DNA of 64,000 bases from an uncultured Actinomycetes bacterium (GTDB taxonomy: Bacteria > Actinomycetota > CADDZG01 > WHSQ01): NCBI GenBank assembly GCA_937863385.1, contig CALMBW010000002.1:62001-126000 (forward strand). The letters are read 5' to 3'. Shown piece after piece: positions 15,303 to 23,475 of the stretch. The first letter of the stretch is position 1. Each line of letters begins with the position of its first letter. The notes beneath the pieces are model-generated. The model did no database searches. It was not told the DNA's origin and saw only the letters and a list, made by a program, of their open reading frames with translations. The position numbers and the translations under genes are program-made.

Positions 15303-15308
15303 GATAAT
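15303..15308 (+). promoter_or_regulatory. leaderless -10 box for the patatin gene
   Basis: GATAAT, then 6 bases, then ATG at 15315. Confidence 0.55.
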
Positions 15309-15314
15309 GCCCTT

Positions 15315-16262
15315 ATGGGTGATCCGAAGAGGACGGTCTCTCGCTCGCAGTGGCTCCGCCGTCTTGCCTCGCGCAAGCGCGACAAGGTTGCCTTCGTCCT
15401 TTCCGGTGGCGGCCCCTACGGGGCCCTCCAGGTCGGAGCCCTTCGTGCCCTGATCGAGCGCGGCATCCAACCCGACCTTGTGATCGGGACTTCCGCAGGA
15501 TCGATGAACGCAACCTTCGTCGCGTTCGATCCATCGATCCATGGCGTGGACAGATTGGAGTCGATCTGGCGAGCGCTCGAAGACGAGGACCTGTTTCCCG
15601 GCGTGCGGTTCAAGACTTCGTGGGCTCGCTTCATGATGAAGGGCAACAAGGTCTTCGACAACGTCGGGATGCGAAGGGTGATCGAGACCCGCCTGGGGAC
15701 CGCTCGCTTCGAGGACGCCCGGGTTCCCCTAGCCGTCGTGGCCACCGACCTCGAGACGGGGGCCGAGGTCCTTTTCTCGTCCGGCGATCTCACCGATCCC
15801 TTGCTGGCGTCGTGTGCCATGCCGGGCATCTACCCGCCCGTGGTCATCGGTGCCCGCACTTACATCGATGGGGGAGTCGCCAACCAGGTGCCGATCGCGC
15901 CCGCCATCGAACTAGGTGCCAGCAGGATCTACGTTATCGATGCCTCGTCTGGGCATCAGAAGCCCCGCCCGCTGCTACGGCCCATCGACTACCTGTTGCA
16001 CGCGTTCCAACTTTCACGCGCCCAGCGCGTCGGTCTCGAGATGGCGTCCTACCAGCAGAGGGCCGAGGTCATCGTGCTTCCCGTTCCCGTCGTCGACTTC
16101 ACCATCCCGTTCACGTCTTTAGCCCACACCGACACCCTCATCAGACTCGGCTACGACAACGCCGCCGCCTTCCTCGACGCATCGAGCCCTGCTCGAGCAG
16201 TAGCTCCGATATCGCCCCAGAGCGAACCCCCCGTCGACCCCGCCTCCAGTTCCAGCCTCTAG
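15315..16262 (+). CDS. patatin-like phospholipase
   Basis: The 315-residue protein has the patatin core: oxyanion loop LSGGGPYGALQVG (29-41), nucleophile elbow GTSAG with Ser60, and the catalytic Asp in YIDGGVANQ about residue 185. Patatins hydrolyse acyl esters of phospholipids and other lipids. No signal peptide is visible. The last 35 residues are Pro/Ser-rich and probably disordered. Confidence 0.92.
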   Translation: MGDPKRTVSRSQWLRRLASRKRDKVAFVLSGGGPYGALQVGALRALIERGIQPDLVIGTSAGSMNATFVAFDPSIHGVDRLESIWRALEDEDLFPGVRFKTSWARFMMKGNKVFDNVGMRRVIETRLGTARFEDARVPLAVVATDLETGAEVLFSSGDLTDPLLASCAMPGIYPPVVIGARTYIDGGVANQVPIAPAIELGASRIYVIDASSGHQKPRPLLRPIDYLLHAFQLSRAQRVGLEMASYQQRAEVIVLPVPVVDFTIPFTSLAHTDTLIRLGYDNAAAFLDASSPARAVAPISPQSEPPVDPASSSSL

Positions 16263-16336
16263 AGCCGGTAAGAACGCCGAGTCCCACACCCCCCGGGGTC
16301 TTCTTGCAACTCGGGGTTCCACGATGCAGAAGCTCC

Positions 16337-16362
16337 ACCCAATAGACAATCCGTGATAGGGT
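16337..16362. promoter_or_regulatory. possible autoregulatory operator of the toxin-antitoxin module
   Basis: Half-sites ACCCAAT (16337-16343) and ATAGGGT (16356-16362) are inverted with one mismatch, 12 bases apart, and the second covers the -10 box. XRE-type antitoxins commonly bind such dyads at their own promoters. Confidence 0.35.
16357..16362 (+). promoter_or_regulatory. leaderless -10 box for the XRE-MNT gene
   Basis: TAGGGT, then 6 bases, then GTG at 16369. Confidence 0.5.
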
Positions 16363-16368
16363 AAGGGG

Positions 16369-16890
16369 GTGGAGAAGAGTTCTGGAGCCATCATCCGTGA
16401 GGCACGGTTGCGCGCCGGGCTGTCACAGACCGATCTCGCACGACGTTGTGGAGTGGCACAGTCGGTGATCAGCGCCTACGAGGCAGACCGCCGTGAACCG
16501 GGACTTCGCACCTTGACTAAACTAGTGGAAGCCACAGGTCACGCTCTCAGCTTGGAACTCACAACCACAGGTCCACGGGAACGGCTCGGGCTTCCCGACA
16601 CCCCGCTCGGCAAGCGGTTGCGGCATCGTCGGCGGGCCCTGCTCGATACGGCTGCCCGGTACGGGGTCCACGATGTCCGCGTATTCGGTAGCGTCGCCCG
16701 AGGTGAGGACACGGAATCAAGCGACGTCGACTTGCTTGTCGAACTCGATGCAAACATCGGGCTCCTATCGTTGGCCAAACTCACCAGGGAACTCTCTGAG
16801 GTAGTGGGTGTTGAGGTCGACGTTGTGCCGGCCGGGTCGCTCAAGGCGACGATCCGAGACGATGTCCTGAACGAAGCCATCGCACTGTGA
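16369..16890 (+). CDS. mntA: MNT-type antitoxin nucleotidyltransferase fused to an XRE helix-turn-helix
   Basis: The 173-residue protein has an XRE helix-turn-helix at about 8-57 (GLSQTDLARRCGVAQSVIS) and a minimal nucleotidyltransferase domain at about 95-173 with FGSVARGE and SDVDLLVE (GS at 107-108, Asp119 and Asp121). MNT antitoxins neutralise their HEPN partner by transferring AMP to it. The fused helix-turn-helix should add autoregulation of the operon. The stop overlaps the GTG of the HEPN toxin. Confidence 0.9.
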   Translation: MEKSSGAIIREARLRAGLSQTDLARRCGVAQSVISAYEADRREPGLRTLTKLVEATGHALSLELTTTGPRERLGLPDTPLGKRLRHRRRALLDTAARYGVHDVRVFGSVARGEDTESSDVDLLVELDANIGLLSLAKLTRELSEVVGVEVDVVPAGSLKATIRDDVLNEAIAL

Positions 16891-17219
16891 GCCGCTACGA
16901 CGCTCAAAGGCTCGCTGACATCCTTGCTGCCGCAACTGCCATCTGCGAGCACGTCCAGCGCGGTGACATCGAGGATGGGTTGGTGTTCGATGCTGTGCGT
17001 GTCCGCCTCATCGAGATCGGTGAAGCCGTCAAGGCGATCGACCCCGACCTACTAGCGCGTGAGCCAGACATCTCGTGGGTTGATGTCGCTGGCATGCGTG
17101 ACCATCTCACGCACCGGTACTTCGACACTGCTCATACCATCGTGCAGGCGACGATAGACGACGACCTACCTCGGCTGGTAGCGGCCGCAAAGCGCCTCCT
17201 GGACCATCTGACGGACTGA
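16887..17219 (+). CDS. hepT: HepT-like HEPN ribonuclease toxin
   Basis: The 110-residue helical protein carries the HEPN active site RX4HXY (Arg71, His76, Tyr78 in RDHLTHRYFD). HepT toxins cleave RNA and are silenced when MntA adds AMP groups to the tyrosine of this motif. It overlaps the antitoxin gene by 4 bases in the usual antitoxin-first order. All catalytic residues are present, so the module appears intact. Confidence 0.9.
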   Translation: MSRYDAQRLADILAAATAICEHVQRGDIEDGLVFDAVRVRLIEIGEAVKAIDPDLLAREPDISWVDVAGMRDHLTHRYFDTAHTIVQATIDDDLPRLVAAAKRLLDHLTD

Positions 17220-17231
17220 CGCACGGGATGG

Positions 17232-17441
17232 TTGCATAGGACTCCTGATTCAGGCCTCCAGATCGATCACACGCAAGAGCGACGGAACCAGGGGCTGACG
17301 AAGCTCGACAATCTCGACTGGCTCTGCCCCCATCATCATTACCTCAAGACCCACAGGGGCTATGTGCTGGCCGGGAAACCCGGAGAGCGCATCTGGCTTG
17401 CCCCCGGACACGCCCTGCCCGAGCCGGGGCCGAGCCCCTAG
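17232..17441 (+). pseudogene. 3' remnant of an HNH endonuclease gene
   Basis: The frame encodes LQIDHTQERRNQGLTKLDNL then WLCPHHHYLKT and ends GKPGERIWLAPG, which is the C-terminal half of an HNH nuclease of the kind common in actinobacteria (DUF222/13E12-type context). The first Cys pair and the whole N-terminal region are missing. The frame follows directly after the hepT stop, with no ribosome site, so it is a truncated relic. Confidence 0.7.
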
Positions 17442-17539
17442 GGTCCTGCGGAGGGCCCTTAGCTACCCGCGCCCATGACCGATCACGACCGAGCGAACAA
17501 TCGCTGTCATCCGATACTTCGGCCATCGGGACCCGCCGA

Positions 17540-17575
17540 CCATTCTTCCCCAGAGGAGTGGAGGGATTTTTTTTT
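17540..17575 (+). terminator. weak terminator with T9 tract
   Basis: CCATTC (17540-17545) can pair with GAGTGG (17556-17561, one G-T pair); five bases later a run of nine T residues (17567-17575) follows. The stem is short, but the T tract is striking in this GC-rich DNA. It would end transcription of the toxin-antitoxin module. Confidence 0.4.
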
Positions 17576-17707
17576 CTTCTCATAAACGGACATTCGTTGC
17601 GTTACGGCGCGCCCCAGCAAGGATTGTTTGAGGGGGGAGCAGGAGGAGAACCCAAGAGAAAGAAACCTCAGCTTGTCAGCAAGTGATCCTCACGAAAGGC
17701 GACAGGG

Positions 17708-17911
17708 ATGGCAGCGTTCGGCCGTAGCAGATGCGCTTTCATGTCGGGCCCGGCCGATGCCGAGATCAACATCCCGGCCGCGAAGTGGTGGTTCGCCATC
17801 TCCCGGGACATGCTTGCGAAGACCTACCGGCAGCAGAGCGCAGGCGTTCGTCGCCCGGCCCTGTGCCACCGCACACCAACATTCGTCTCACCGCTCCGCA
17901 CCCCGCAGTAG
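17708..17911 (+). CDS. doubtful small ORF, function unknown
   Basis: A 67-codon ORF (starting MAAFGRSRCAFMSG, containing INIPAAKWWFAIS) lies between a purine-rich leader and a C-rich region before a strong hairpin. It has no recognisable domain and its last third looks non-coding. It may simply be part of an RNA gene or regulatory leader. Confidence 0.25.
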   Translation: MAAFGRSRCAFMSGPADAEINIPAAKWWFAISRDMLAKTYRQQSAGVRRPALCHRTPTFVSPLRTPQ

Positions 17912-17994
17912 TTGGCTCTCCACCCGCTCCACCCTCCCACCCCCGCACCAACCCCGCACCACCGCCTCACCCGCAACAACAGCGTCACCTCCTC

Positions 17995-18034
17995 GCCGGC
18001 TCCTTGGTCAACCCCCTCCGACCAAGGAGCCGGC
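17995..18034 (+). terminator. strong intrinsic-terminator-like hairpin
   Basis: GCCGGCTCCTTGGTC (17995-18009) and its perfect complement (18020-18034) form a 15-bp stem with a 10-base loop, followed by the T-rich tail GTCTCTCTTTCTCGCTC. It lies 60 bases before the dodecin gene. Confidence 0.75.
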
Positions 18035-18093
18035 GTCTCTCTTTCTCGCTCATAAGATGGCTGCCCGCGCCTAACAAGAGGGGGGCATCCCAG

Positions 18094-18300
18094 ATGATCG
18101 AGAAGTCGATCGACCTAACGGCCACAGGGCCGACGATCGATCAAGCCATCGCCGAAGCGGTCGACCGCGCGAGCCTCACCCTGCAGGGGGTCACCTCGTT
18201 CGAGGTCGAGCGGATCGAGGGCCTGGTGAACGACGGCGAGATCAGCTACAAGGTGCTCGTTCGAGTGTCGTTCGAGATCAAAGAACGCATCCACGAATAG
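18094..18300 (+). CDS. dodecin family protein
   Basis: The 68-residue protein fits dodecin: beta-alpha-beta-beta fold, conserved segment TSFEVERIEGLVNDGEI, and the common length of about 70. Dodecins form hollow dodecamers that bind flavins or CoA and act as buffers or stores. Purine-rich GAGGGGGG lies upstream of the ATG. It is 4 bases upstream of a metallo-beta-lactamase-fold gene and then hutI, so the three probably form one transcript. Confidence 0.88.
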   Translation: MIEKSIDLTATGPTIDQAIAEAVDRASLTLQGVTSFEVERIEGLVNDGEISYKVLVRVSFEIKERIHE

Positions 18301-18304
18301 AAAC

Positions 18305-19333
18305 TTGACCGAACAAAAACGCCGTGAGCCCGCGCCGGGAGTGTTCCGGCTTGTGCTGCCGCTTCCGTTCCCCGGTCTGCGCGAGGTCAACGCGTACCTC
18401 CTGGCTGATGATTCTGGGTCCACGATCATCGACTGCGGCATGCTGTTGCCGGATGCCGAGGATGGCGACGACGGATGGAGCCAACTCGTCGAGGCTCTGG
18501 CTGCATGCGATCACACACCCAAAGACATCAGCCGTCTGATCTGTACGCACACGCACATCGACCACTACGGCCTTGCCGCGCGGCTGAAGGCTGAAAGTGG
18601 ATGCGAGATCGTTATCCATGAGGCAGGCAATGAGGAGCTAGATGTCTTGCGCGACCCGGAGAAGATCTCGCAGCGGTTGCGAGAGACCTATGCAGATCAC
18701 GGGATCAAAGGCGATGAGCTCGACGATCTCACCAGTTACGAGGATTGGCGCAGGTTCGTTACCGGTGTCGTCGAGGCCGACACGTGGGTGACGGGAACGG
18801 AGTCCTTTGACGTTGGGGGCCGCAGTTGGGAACTGGTGCACACACCCGGCCACGCTCGATCGCACATCTGTCTGTTCGAGAGGCAGGCTTCGCTGCTGAT
18901 CTCGGGTGACCATCTGCTGGGCAGCATCACGCCCCATATCGACTTCCACCGTGGCGTGGGCGACCCACTCGGCGATTTCCTCGAGTCGTTAGGCAAGGTC
19001 GAACGTCTCGCTCCCGAGATGGTGCTGCCCGGCCACGGACGGCCTTTCTTCGACGGAGCAGAGAGGGCTAGAGCAACCCTTCGTCATCACGAACGGCGAT
19101 TGGGTGCCATCATCCAAGTGGTTCGCCGCCAGGCCTGCAGCGCCGATCGGATCACCAAAGAGATCTTCGGACGCACGCTGTTGCATTTCGAGAAACGTCT
19201 CGGCCTGGGTGAAGCACTTGCTCATATCCACTATCTGCGTGTTAGGGGCGAGATCGAGCGCACGGACGCTCCGGACGGCACCCGGTTGTATCGCAAAGCA
19301 TCACGTCGTCCGGTCCAAGAGGTCCCCGAGTGA
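18305..19333 (+). CDS. metallo-beta-lactamase fold hydrolase (LACTB2-like)
   Basis: The 342-residue protein has the metal-binding motif THTHIDHYG (HxHxDH), the further His in HTPGHARSH, the Asp in SGDHLLG and a late His in LPGHGRP. A C-terminal winged-helix-like domain (about 265-335) follows, as in LACTB2-type proteins. The substrate is unknown: nucleic acid or thioester are possible. TTG start at 18305; its stop overlaps the GTG of hutI, so it is coupled to histidine degradation genes. Confidence 0.82.
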   Translation: MTEQKRREPAPGVFRLVLPLPFPGLREVNAYLLADDSGSTIIDCGMLLPDAEDGDDGWSQLVEALAACDHTPKDISRLICTHTHIDHYGLAARLKAESGCEIVIHEAGNEELDVLRDPEKISQRLRETYADHGIKGDELDDLTSYEDWRRFVTGVVEADTWVTGTESFDVGGRSWELVHTPGHARSHICLFERQASLLISGDHLLGSITPHIDFHRGVGDPLGDFLESLGKVERLAPEMVLPGHGRPFFDGAERARATLRHHERRLGAIIQVVRRQACSADRITKEIFGRTLLHFEKRLGLGEALAHIHYLRVRGEIERTDAPDGTRLYRKASRRPVQEVPE

Positions 19334-20571
19334 GTGCCTCGATCAAGGGGGCGGACTCGGTGATCACTGCAGGAGGCACGGGGGCGGTTCGAGGTGAGCG
19401 CATGGCCGAGCTCGACATCTCCCACGATATCGATGTGGTCTGCGAGGAGACGACGATCGCTTCACTGGGGACGCATGCACCTGCAGAGGTGACGCTCGAT
19501 GCTTCTGGATGCACCGTTCTGCCGGGATTCGTCGATTGCCACACGCACCTTCCCTTCTACGGGTGGCGCGCCGATGAGGACATGGCGCGGCTTAGCGGTG
19601 TTCGTTACGAGACGATCCATCGTCAAGAGGGCGGGATCTTCCGATCGAAGAAGCTGCTCGAAGAAGCTACCGACCAAGAGATCATCGACTTCGGGCTGTA
19701 CCAAGCCGCCGCGATGCTTCGGGCGGGGACCACGACGTTCGAGACCAAGAGTGGCTATGGGCTATCGGTCGAAGCGGAACTCCGGCAGTTGCGCTTGGCA
19801 GCACGCGTCACAGAGTTGGTGCCGCAGTCGGTCGTAAGCACCTGCCTCGCAGCACATGCGGTTCCCCCCGGCTACACCGAAGGCCAGTGGACCGGCGAGG
19901 TTGCGGGATCGCTTATCCCTCAAGCCGCGGAGCAAGGGTTGTGCTCGGCGGTCGATATCTACGTCGAGACGATCGCCTTCGCGCTGGAACATGCCGCCCG
20001 GTTAGCAGAGACGGCTAAGAGCCTCGGGCTGGCGATGCGTATCCATGCCGATCAGCTCGAGAACGGTCAATCGGCTGCCTTCGCCGCCCGATGGGGATTC
20101 CGTTCGGCCGACCACTTGAATCACACTTCGCTCGACGCGGTAGATGACCTGGCCGCCAGCGATACCGCGGCCGTCCTGCTGCCCGGAGCGACTTTCACCC
20201 TGCGCCAGAACAAGAAGCCGCCGGCGCGTGACCTGATCCAGGCAGGAGCGATCGTGGCCCTCGGCACCGACCTGAATCCGGGGACATCGCCCCTTCATTC
20301 GATGCCGTTCGTGATGGCGCTGGCTTGCCGGACCTATGGGTTGCGCCCTGCCGAAGCCCTGGTTGCCGCTACCGCCAACTCTGCCTACGTGCTCGGGCTG
20401 GAAGATCGGGTGGGCCGGATCGCGCCGGGGTACCGGGCAGATCTAGTGATCGTCGACGCCTCCTTCGATCATCTCGTCTATCGCCCAGACGCAGATCTGA
20501 TCGGGGCCGTAGTTTGCGGCGGCGAGTTCGTCTACGTGCGCGATGACTTCAAGGACCGGCTTTCCAACTGA
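19330..20571 (+). CDS. hutI: imidazolonepropionase
   Basis: The 413-residue amidohydrolase has FVDCHTHLPFYGWR (metal HxH), YETIHRQEGGIF, the Lys-containing ETKSGYGLS, a metal His in HADQLENGQSA, SADHLNHTS, and GTDLNPGTSP with the catalytic Asp. HutI hydrolyses 4-imidazolone-5-propionate to N-formimidoyl-L-glutamate, the third step of histidine degradation. GTG start within the GTGA overlap with the upstream hydrolase. It converges on hutH, with 6 bases between stops. Confidence 0.92.
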   Translation: MSASIKGADSVITAGGTGAVRGERMAELDISHDIDVVCEETTIASLGTHAPAEVTLDASGCTVLPGFVDCHTHLPFYGWRADEDMARLSGVRYETIHRQEGGIFRSKKLLEEATDQEIIDFGLYQAAAMLRAGTTTFETKSGYGLSVEAELRQLRLAARVTELVPQSVVSTCLAAHAVPPGYTEGQWTGEVAGSLIPQAAEQGLCSAVDIYVETIAFALEHAARLAETAKSLGLAMRIHADQLENGQSAAFAARWGFRSADHLNHTSLDAVDDLAASDTAAVLLPGATFTLRQNKKPPARDLIQAGAIVALGTDLNPGTSPLHSMPFVMALACRTYGLRPAEALVAATANSAYVLGLEDRVGRIAPGYRADLVIVDASFDHLVYRPDADLIGAVVCGGEFVYVRDDFKDRLSN

Positions 20572-20577
20572 GGGCGG

Positions 20578-22107
20578 CTAGCGCAGCGAACCCATCACGT
20601 TCTCGACTGCGCTCAGAAGCTCGCCGGTAGCCATCAGATCGCGTACCGCGGCGAAGTCGTCGCTGAGCGATCGGTCTTCTTCGAGGGTGGCAGAAACGCT
20701 TCGCAGGCTTTTCAGCGCGGCCCCCGTTCCGGGGGCCGGCTTCAAAGGAGCCCTCAGATCCAAACCTTGAGCAGCGGCCAGCAACTCGATCGCTATCGCG
20801 TGCTCGCTGTTGGCCAGCACCGAGATCGCCTTGCGGGCCGAGGTCGCCCCCATGCTGACGTGATCTTCTTGTCCCGCCGAAGTCGAGATCGAATCGGACG
20901 AGGCGGGGAAGCAGAGGCTGCGGCTCTCGGACACCAAGGAGGCCGCCGTGTACTGACCCAGCATGAAACCCGAGCGCCTGCCGGGATCCCGAGTGAGGAA
21001 CGCCGGGAGCCCGTTGTTGAGCTCCGGATCAACCAGGCGAGCGACACGACGCTCCGAGATGGCCGAGAACCCCGTCAGCAGCAACGTCAGATGATCCAAC
21101 GCGAGGCCGAGTGCTTCGCCATGGAAGTTCCCGCCCGAACGGAGCTCCCCCGAGGAAACGATGACAGAAGGGTTGTCGATGGCCGATCCGAGTTCGGCTT
21201 CCAGGGTCCGCCCGATGTACTCCAAAGCATCTCGATACGCCCCGTGCACCTGGGGCATGCAGCGAAGCGAGTACGCGTCCTGCACCAGGTGATCGCTGTG
21301 CTTGTGCGAAGCGACGATGTCACTTCCGGCCAAGAGGTTGCGCAGATTGGCTGCGACGGCGAGGGGGCCGGGGTGTTTGCGAAGAGTGACGATCTCGTCC
21401 AGGAACGCTTGGTCGGTGCCCAAGCAAGCTTCAAGGGTCATCGCTCCGGCGATGTCTGCATAGTGGGCAAGCCGGACCGACCGCACGTAGGCGAGGATCC
21501 CCATCGCCAGCATGGCCTCGGTTCCATTGACGAGCGAAAGGCCTTCTTTGTAGGAGAGCTGTAGCGGAGCGATCCCGGCATCGGCCAAGGCCACGGCTGC
21601 GCCGGTTATCTCGCCCTTGTACTCGACCCGCCCTTCACCGATCAGCGGCATCGCCAGGTGCGCCAGCAGCGCCAGGTCCCCGGAGGCGCCTAATGATCCC
21701 TGGCACGGGACGACCGGATGGATGCGAGCGTTGAGTAGCGCAACGATCTTTTCGACCAAGTCGAAACGCACACCCGAGATCCCAAAGGCGAAGGTCCTGG
21801 CCCGCAGCAACATCATCGCCCGGACGATCTCCTGCTGGAGAGGATCCCCCACGGCGGTCGCGTGGGACCGAACGATGTCGTGTTGAAGCCGGATCGCTTC
21901 ATCTGCGGGGATCCGGATGTTGGAAAGGCCCCCGAACCCCGTGGTCACGCCGTAGACCGTGCGGCCAGAGGACACTGCATCTTCCACGATGCGGCGCGCC
22001 GGTGCCATGGCATCGGCGACGCTGGGGGCGATGTTCACCTCCGTATCGGTGGTAGCAACGGCCATCACGTCGTCAAAGGTGAGGGCTTGTCCGATCGTTA
22101 CGGTCAT
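20578..22107 (-). CDS. hutH: histidine ammonia-lyase
   Basis: The 509-residue protein contains the MIO cofactor triad Ala141-Ser142-Gly143 in GSLGASGDLALLAH and the family loop VYGVTTGFGG near 51-60. HutH deaminates L-histidine to trans-urocanate, the first step of the pathway. Length matches the family (about 510). It is leaderless by its -10 box and divergent from the amidohydrolase gene at 22140, so these two hut genes may be co-regulated. Confidence 0.97.
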   Translation of the reverse strand: MTVTIGQALTFDDVMAVATTDTEVNIAPSVADAMAPARRIVEDAVSSGRTVYGVTTGFGGLSNIRIPADEAIRLQHDIVRSHATAVGDPLQQEIVRAMMLLRARTFAFGISGVRFDLVEKIVALLNARIHPVVPCQGSLGASGDLALLAHLAMPLIGEGRVEYKGEITGAAVALADAGIAPLQLSYKEGLSLVNGTEAMLAMGILAYVRSVRLAHYADIAGAMTLEACLGTDQAFLDEIVTLRKHPGPLAVAANLRNLLAGSDIVASHKHSDHLVQDAYSLRCMPQVHGAYRDALEYIGRTLEAELGSAIDNPSVIVSSGELRSGGNFHGEALGLALDHLTLLLTGFSAISERRVARLVDPELNNGLPAFLTRDPGRRSGFMLGQYTAASLVSESRSLCFPASSDSISTSAGQEDHVSMGATSARKAISVLANSEHAIAIELLAAAQGLDLRAPLKPAPGTGAALKSLRSVSATLEEDRSLSDDFAAVRDLMATGELLSAVENVMGSLR

Positions 22108-22113
22108 GGCCGG

Positions 22114-22119
22114 AGCCTA
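22114..22119 (-). promoter_or_regulatory. leaderless -10 box for hutH
   Basis: TAGGCT on the minus strand, then 6 bases, then the ATG at 22107. Confidence 0.55.
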
Positions 22120-22127
22120 AAGGCAAG

Positions 22128-22133
22128 TACGTT
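22128..22133 (+). promoter_or_regulatory. leaderless -10 box for the hut amidohydrolase
   Basis: TACGTT, then 6 bases, then ATG at 22140. The GTG at 22137 is one codon upstream and less well placed. The box lies 8 bases from the hutH -10 on the other strand. Confidence 0.5.
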
Positions 22134-22139
22134 GCAGTG

Positions 22140-23453
22140 ATGAGCCAGACCTACAAAGCACGGCTTACGTGGACCGGCTATGGGTTCGCCGAGGACTTGG
22201 CCGTGGCGGTCTCCGACGGCGCATTCACAAACGTTGGGCCCTCATCTGAGGTGGCCGGGCCCTTAGAGGACCTCGGGGACGTTGCCCTGTTCCCGGGAAC
22301 GGTCAATGCGCACGGACATGCTTTCCAGAACGTGCTCAAGGGACTAGCCGATGACCGGACCTTCGCGTCGTGGCGAGACGACGTCTTGTATCCCGCTTCC
22401 GAGAAGCTCGATGCCGAAGACATCTATACGTCCGCACTGTTCGCTTTCACCGAGGCCCTGCGCGCGGGCATCACGACGACGGTTGACTTCTTCTACCTGC
22501 ACGATGACGGCAATGCGAACGCACGCGAAGTGATCCGGGCCGCGAAAGATGCAGGGATCAGGCTGGTGCTTGCAAGGACCTTCTACGATCTCGATGCACC
22601 CACCAAGGCACCGGCTCGCTATCGGGAAGATGCTGTGACTTCGGCCCGTCGTACGCGGGAACTCGCAGAAGAATCTGCAGGCGACGAACTGATATCGGTG
22701 CATCCGGCGCCACATTCGTTGCACGCGGCCACTCCCGAGACGATCGGCATCGCACTCGAGGTCGCGAGAGATCTTCGAGTTGCCTGCCATCTTCATCTGG
22801 CGGAAGCGAGCTACGAGGTCGAGCAGGTCAAACAGAGATATGGCACGACCCCCGTGCGCCTGCTGGAACGCGAGGGCCTGTTGGGTCCGGACCTACTTAC
22901 GATCCACTCCGTTTGGATCGATGACGAAGAGATCGACATGCTGGCCGAGGCCGGCACGGCCGTCGTGCATTGTCCCGGCGCGAATGCCTTTTTGGGCGAT
23001 GGGATAGCGCGCGTCCCCGAGATGCTGGCCAAGGGCGTCAATGTCGGGCTGGGCCCGGACGGCGGCTGCGCGAACAACAGACAGAGCGTCTTCCAAGAGA
23101 TGCGCATGGCGTGTCTGCTCGCAAAGGCGCGCTTGACCGACGGCTCGGTGCTGACGGCAGACACCGCTCTGGCGATGGGAACGCGTGTGGGGGCCGAGCT
23201 GTTGCGTTCACGCGCAGGCCGGATCCAAGAGGGATGCCCCGCAGACATGGTGGTCCTCGACCTCAGCGAGCTCAGCCTTCAACCGCCGGGATATCTGCAC
23301 AAGCACATCGTCAACTCCATGACCGAGCGAGCCGTTTCAAAAGTGATGGTGGGGGGCAGGTGGACGGTGATCGACGGGAAGCCGGTGCAGATCGACGGAT
23401 CCGAGCTGAACGAGCGGATCGCCAGGACCGCCCGGAAGCTGCACTCACCATGA
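22140..23453 (+). CDS. amidohydrolase, candidate formimidoylglutamate deiminase
   Basis: The 437-residue protein is an amidohydrolase with the metal site VNAHGHAFQN, HLHLAEA with further His, THSVWIDDEE-type strand (IHSVWIDDEE), HCPGANAFLG and the catalytic Asp in LGPDGGCANN. The position within hut genes and the HAFQ motif suggest HutF, which turns formimidoylglutamate into formylglutamate. However, GPDGGCANNRQSVFQEMR resembles the chlorohydrolase/S-adenosylhomocysteine deaminase branch more than HutF. I call it by context, with that doubt. No hutG deformylase follows. Confidence 0.75.
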   Translation: MSQTYKARLTWTGYGFAEDLAVAVSDGAFTNVGPSSEVAGPLEDLGDVALFPGTVNAHGHAFQNVLKGLADDRTFASWRDDVLYPASEKLDAEDIYTSALFAFTEALRAGITTTVDFFYLHDDGNANAREVIRAAKDAGIRLVLARTFYDLDAPTKAPARYREDAVTSARRTRELAEESAGDELISVHPAPHSLHAATPETIGIALEVARDLRVACHLHLAEASYEVEQVKQRYGTTPVRLLEREGLLGPDLLTIHSVWIDDEEIDMLAEAGTAVVHCPGANAFLGDGIARVPEMLAKGVNVGLGPDGGCANNRQSVFQEMRMACLLAKARLTDGSVLTADTALAMGTRVGAELLRSRAGRIQEGCPADMVVLDLSELSLQPPGYLHKHIVNSMTERAVSKVMVGGRWTVIDGKPVQIDGSELNERIARTARKLHSP

Positions 23454-23475
23454 GCCAACTCTCCAGAGGGTGTGG

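Larger units (their letters stand above)
17442..18093. other. 652-base intergenic region, partly structured
   Basis: No well-supported gene lies here. It contains a weak hairpin with nine T residues (17540-17575), a purine-rich segment (about 17630-17670), short hairpins near 17670-17695, one doubtful ORF (17708-17911), a C-rich stretch (17925-17990) and a strong terminator-like hairpin (17995-18034). It may encode a non-coding RNA ending at that hairpin. Confidence 0.5.

Noticed and set aside
17650-17715. Cyclic-di-GMP-I or other known riboswitch
   Set aside because: It lacks the GCAAAGC core and the tetraloop-receptor arrangement of GEMM-I, and did not match cobalamin, ydaO or THF motifs as I know them. 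Kept only as a possible structured RNA.
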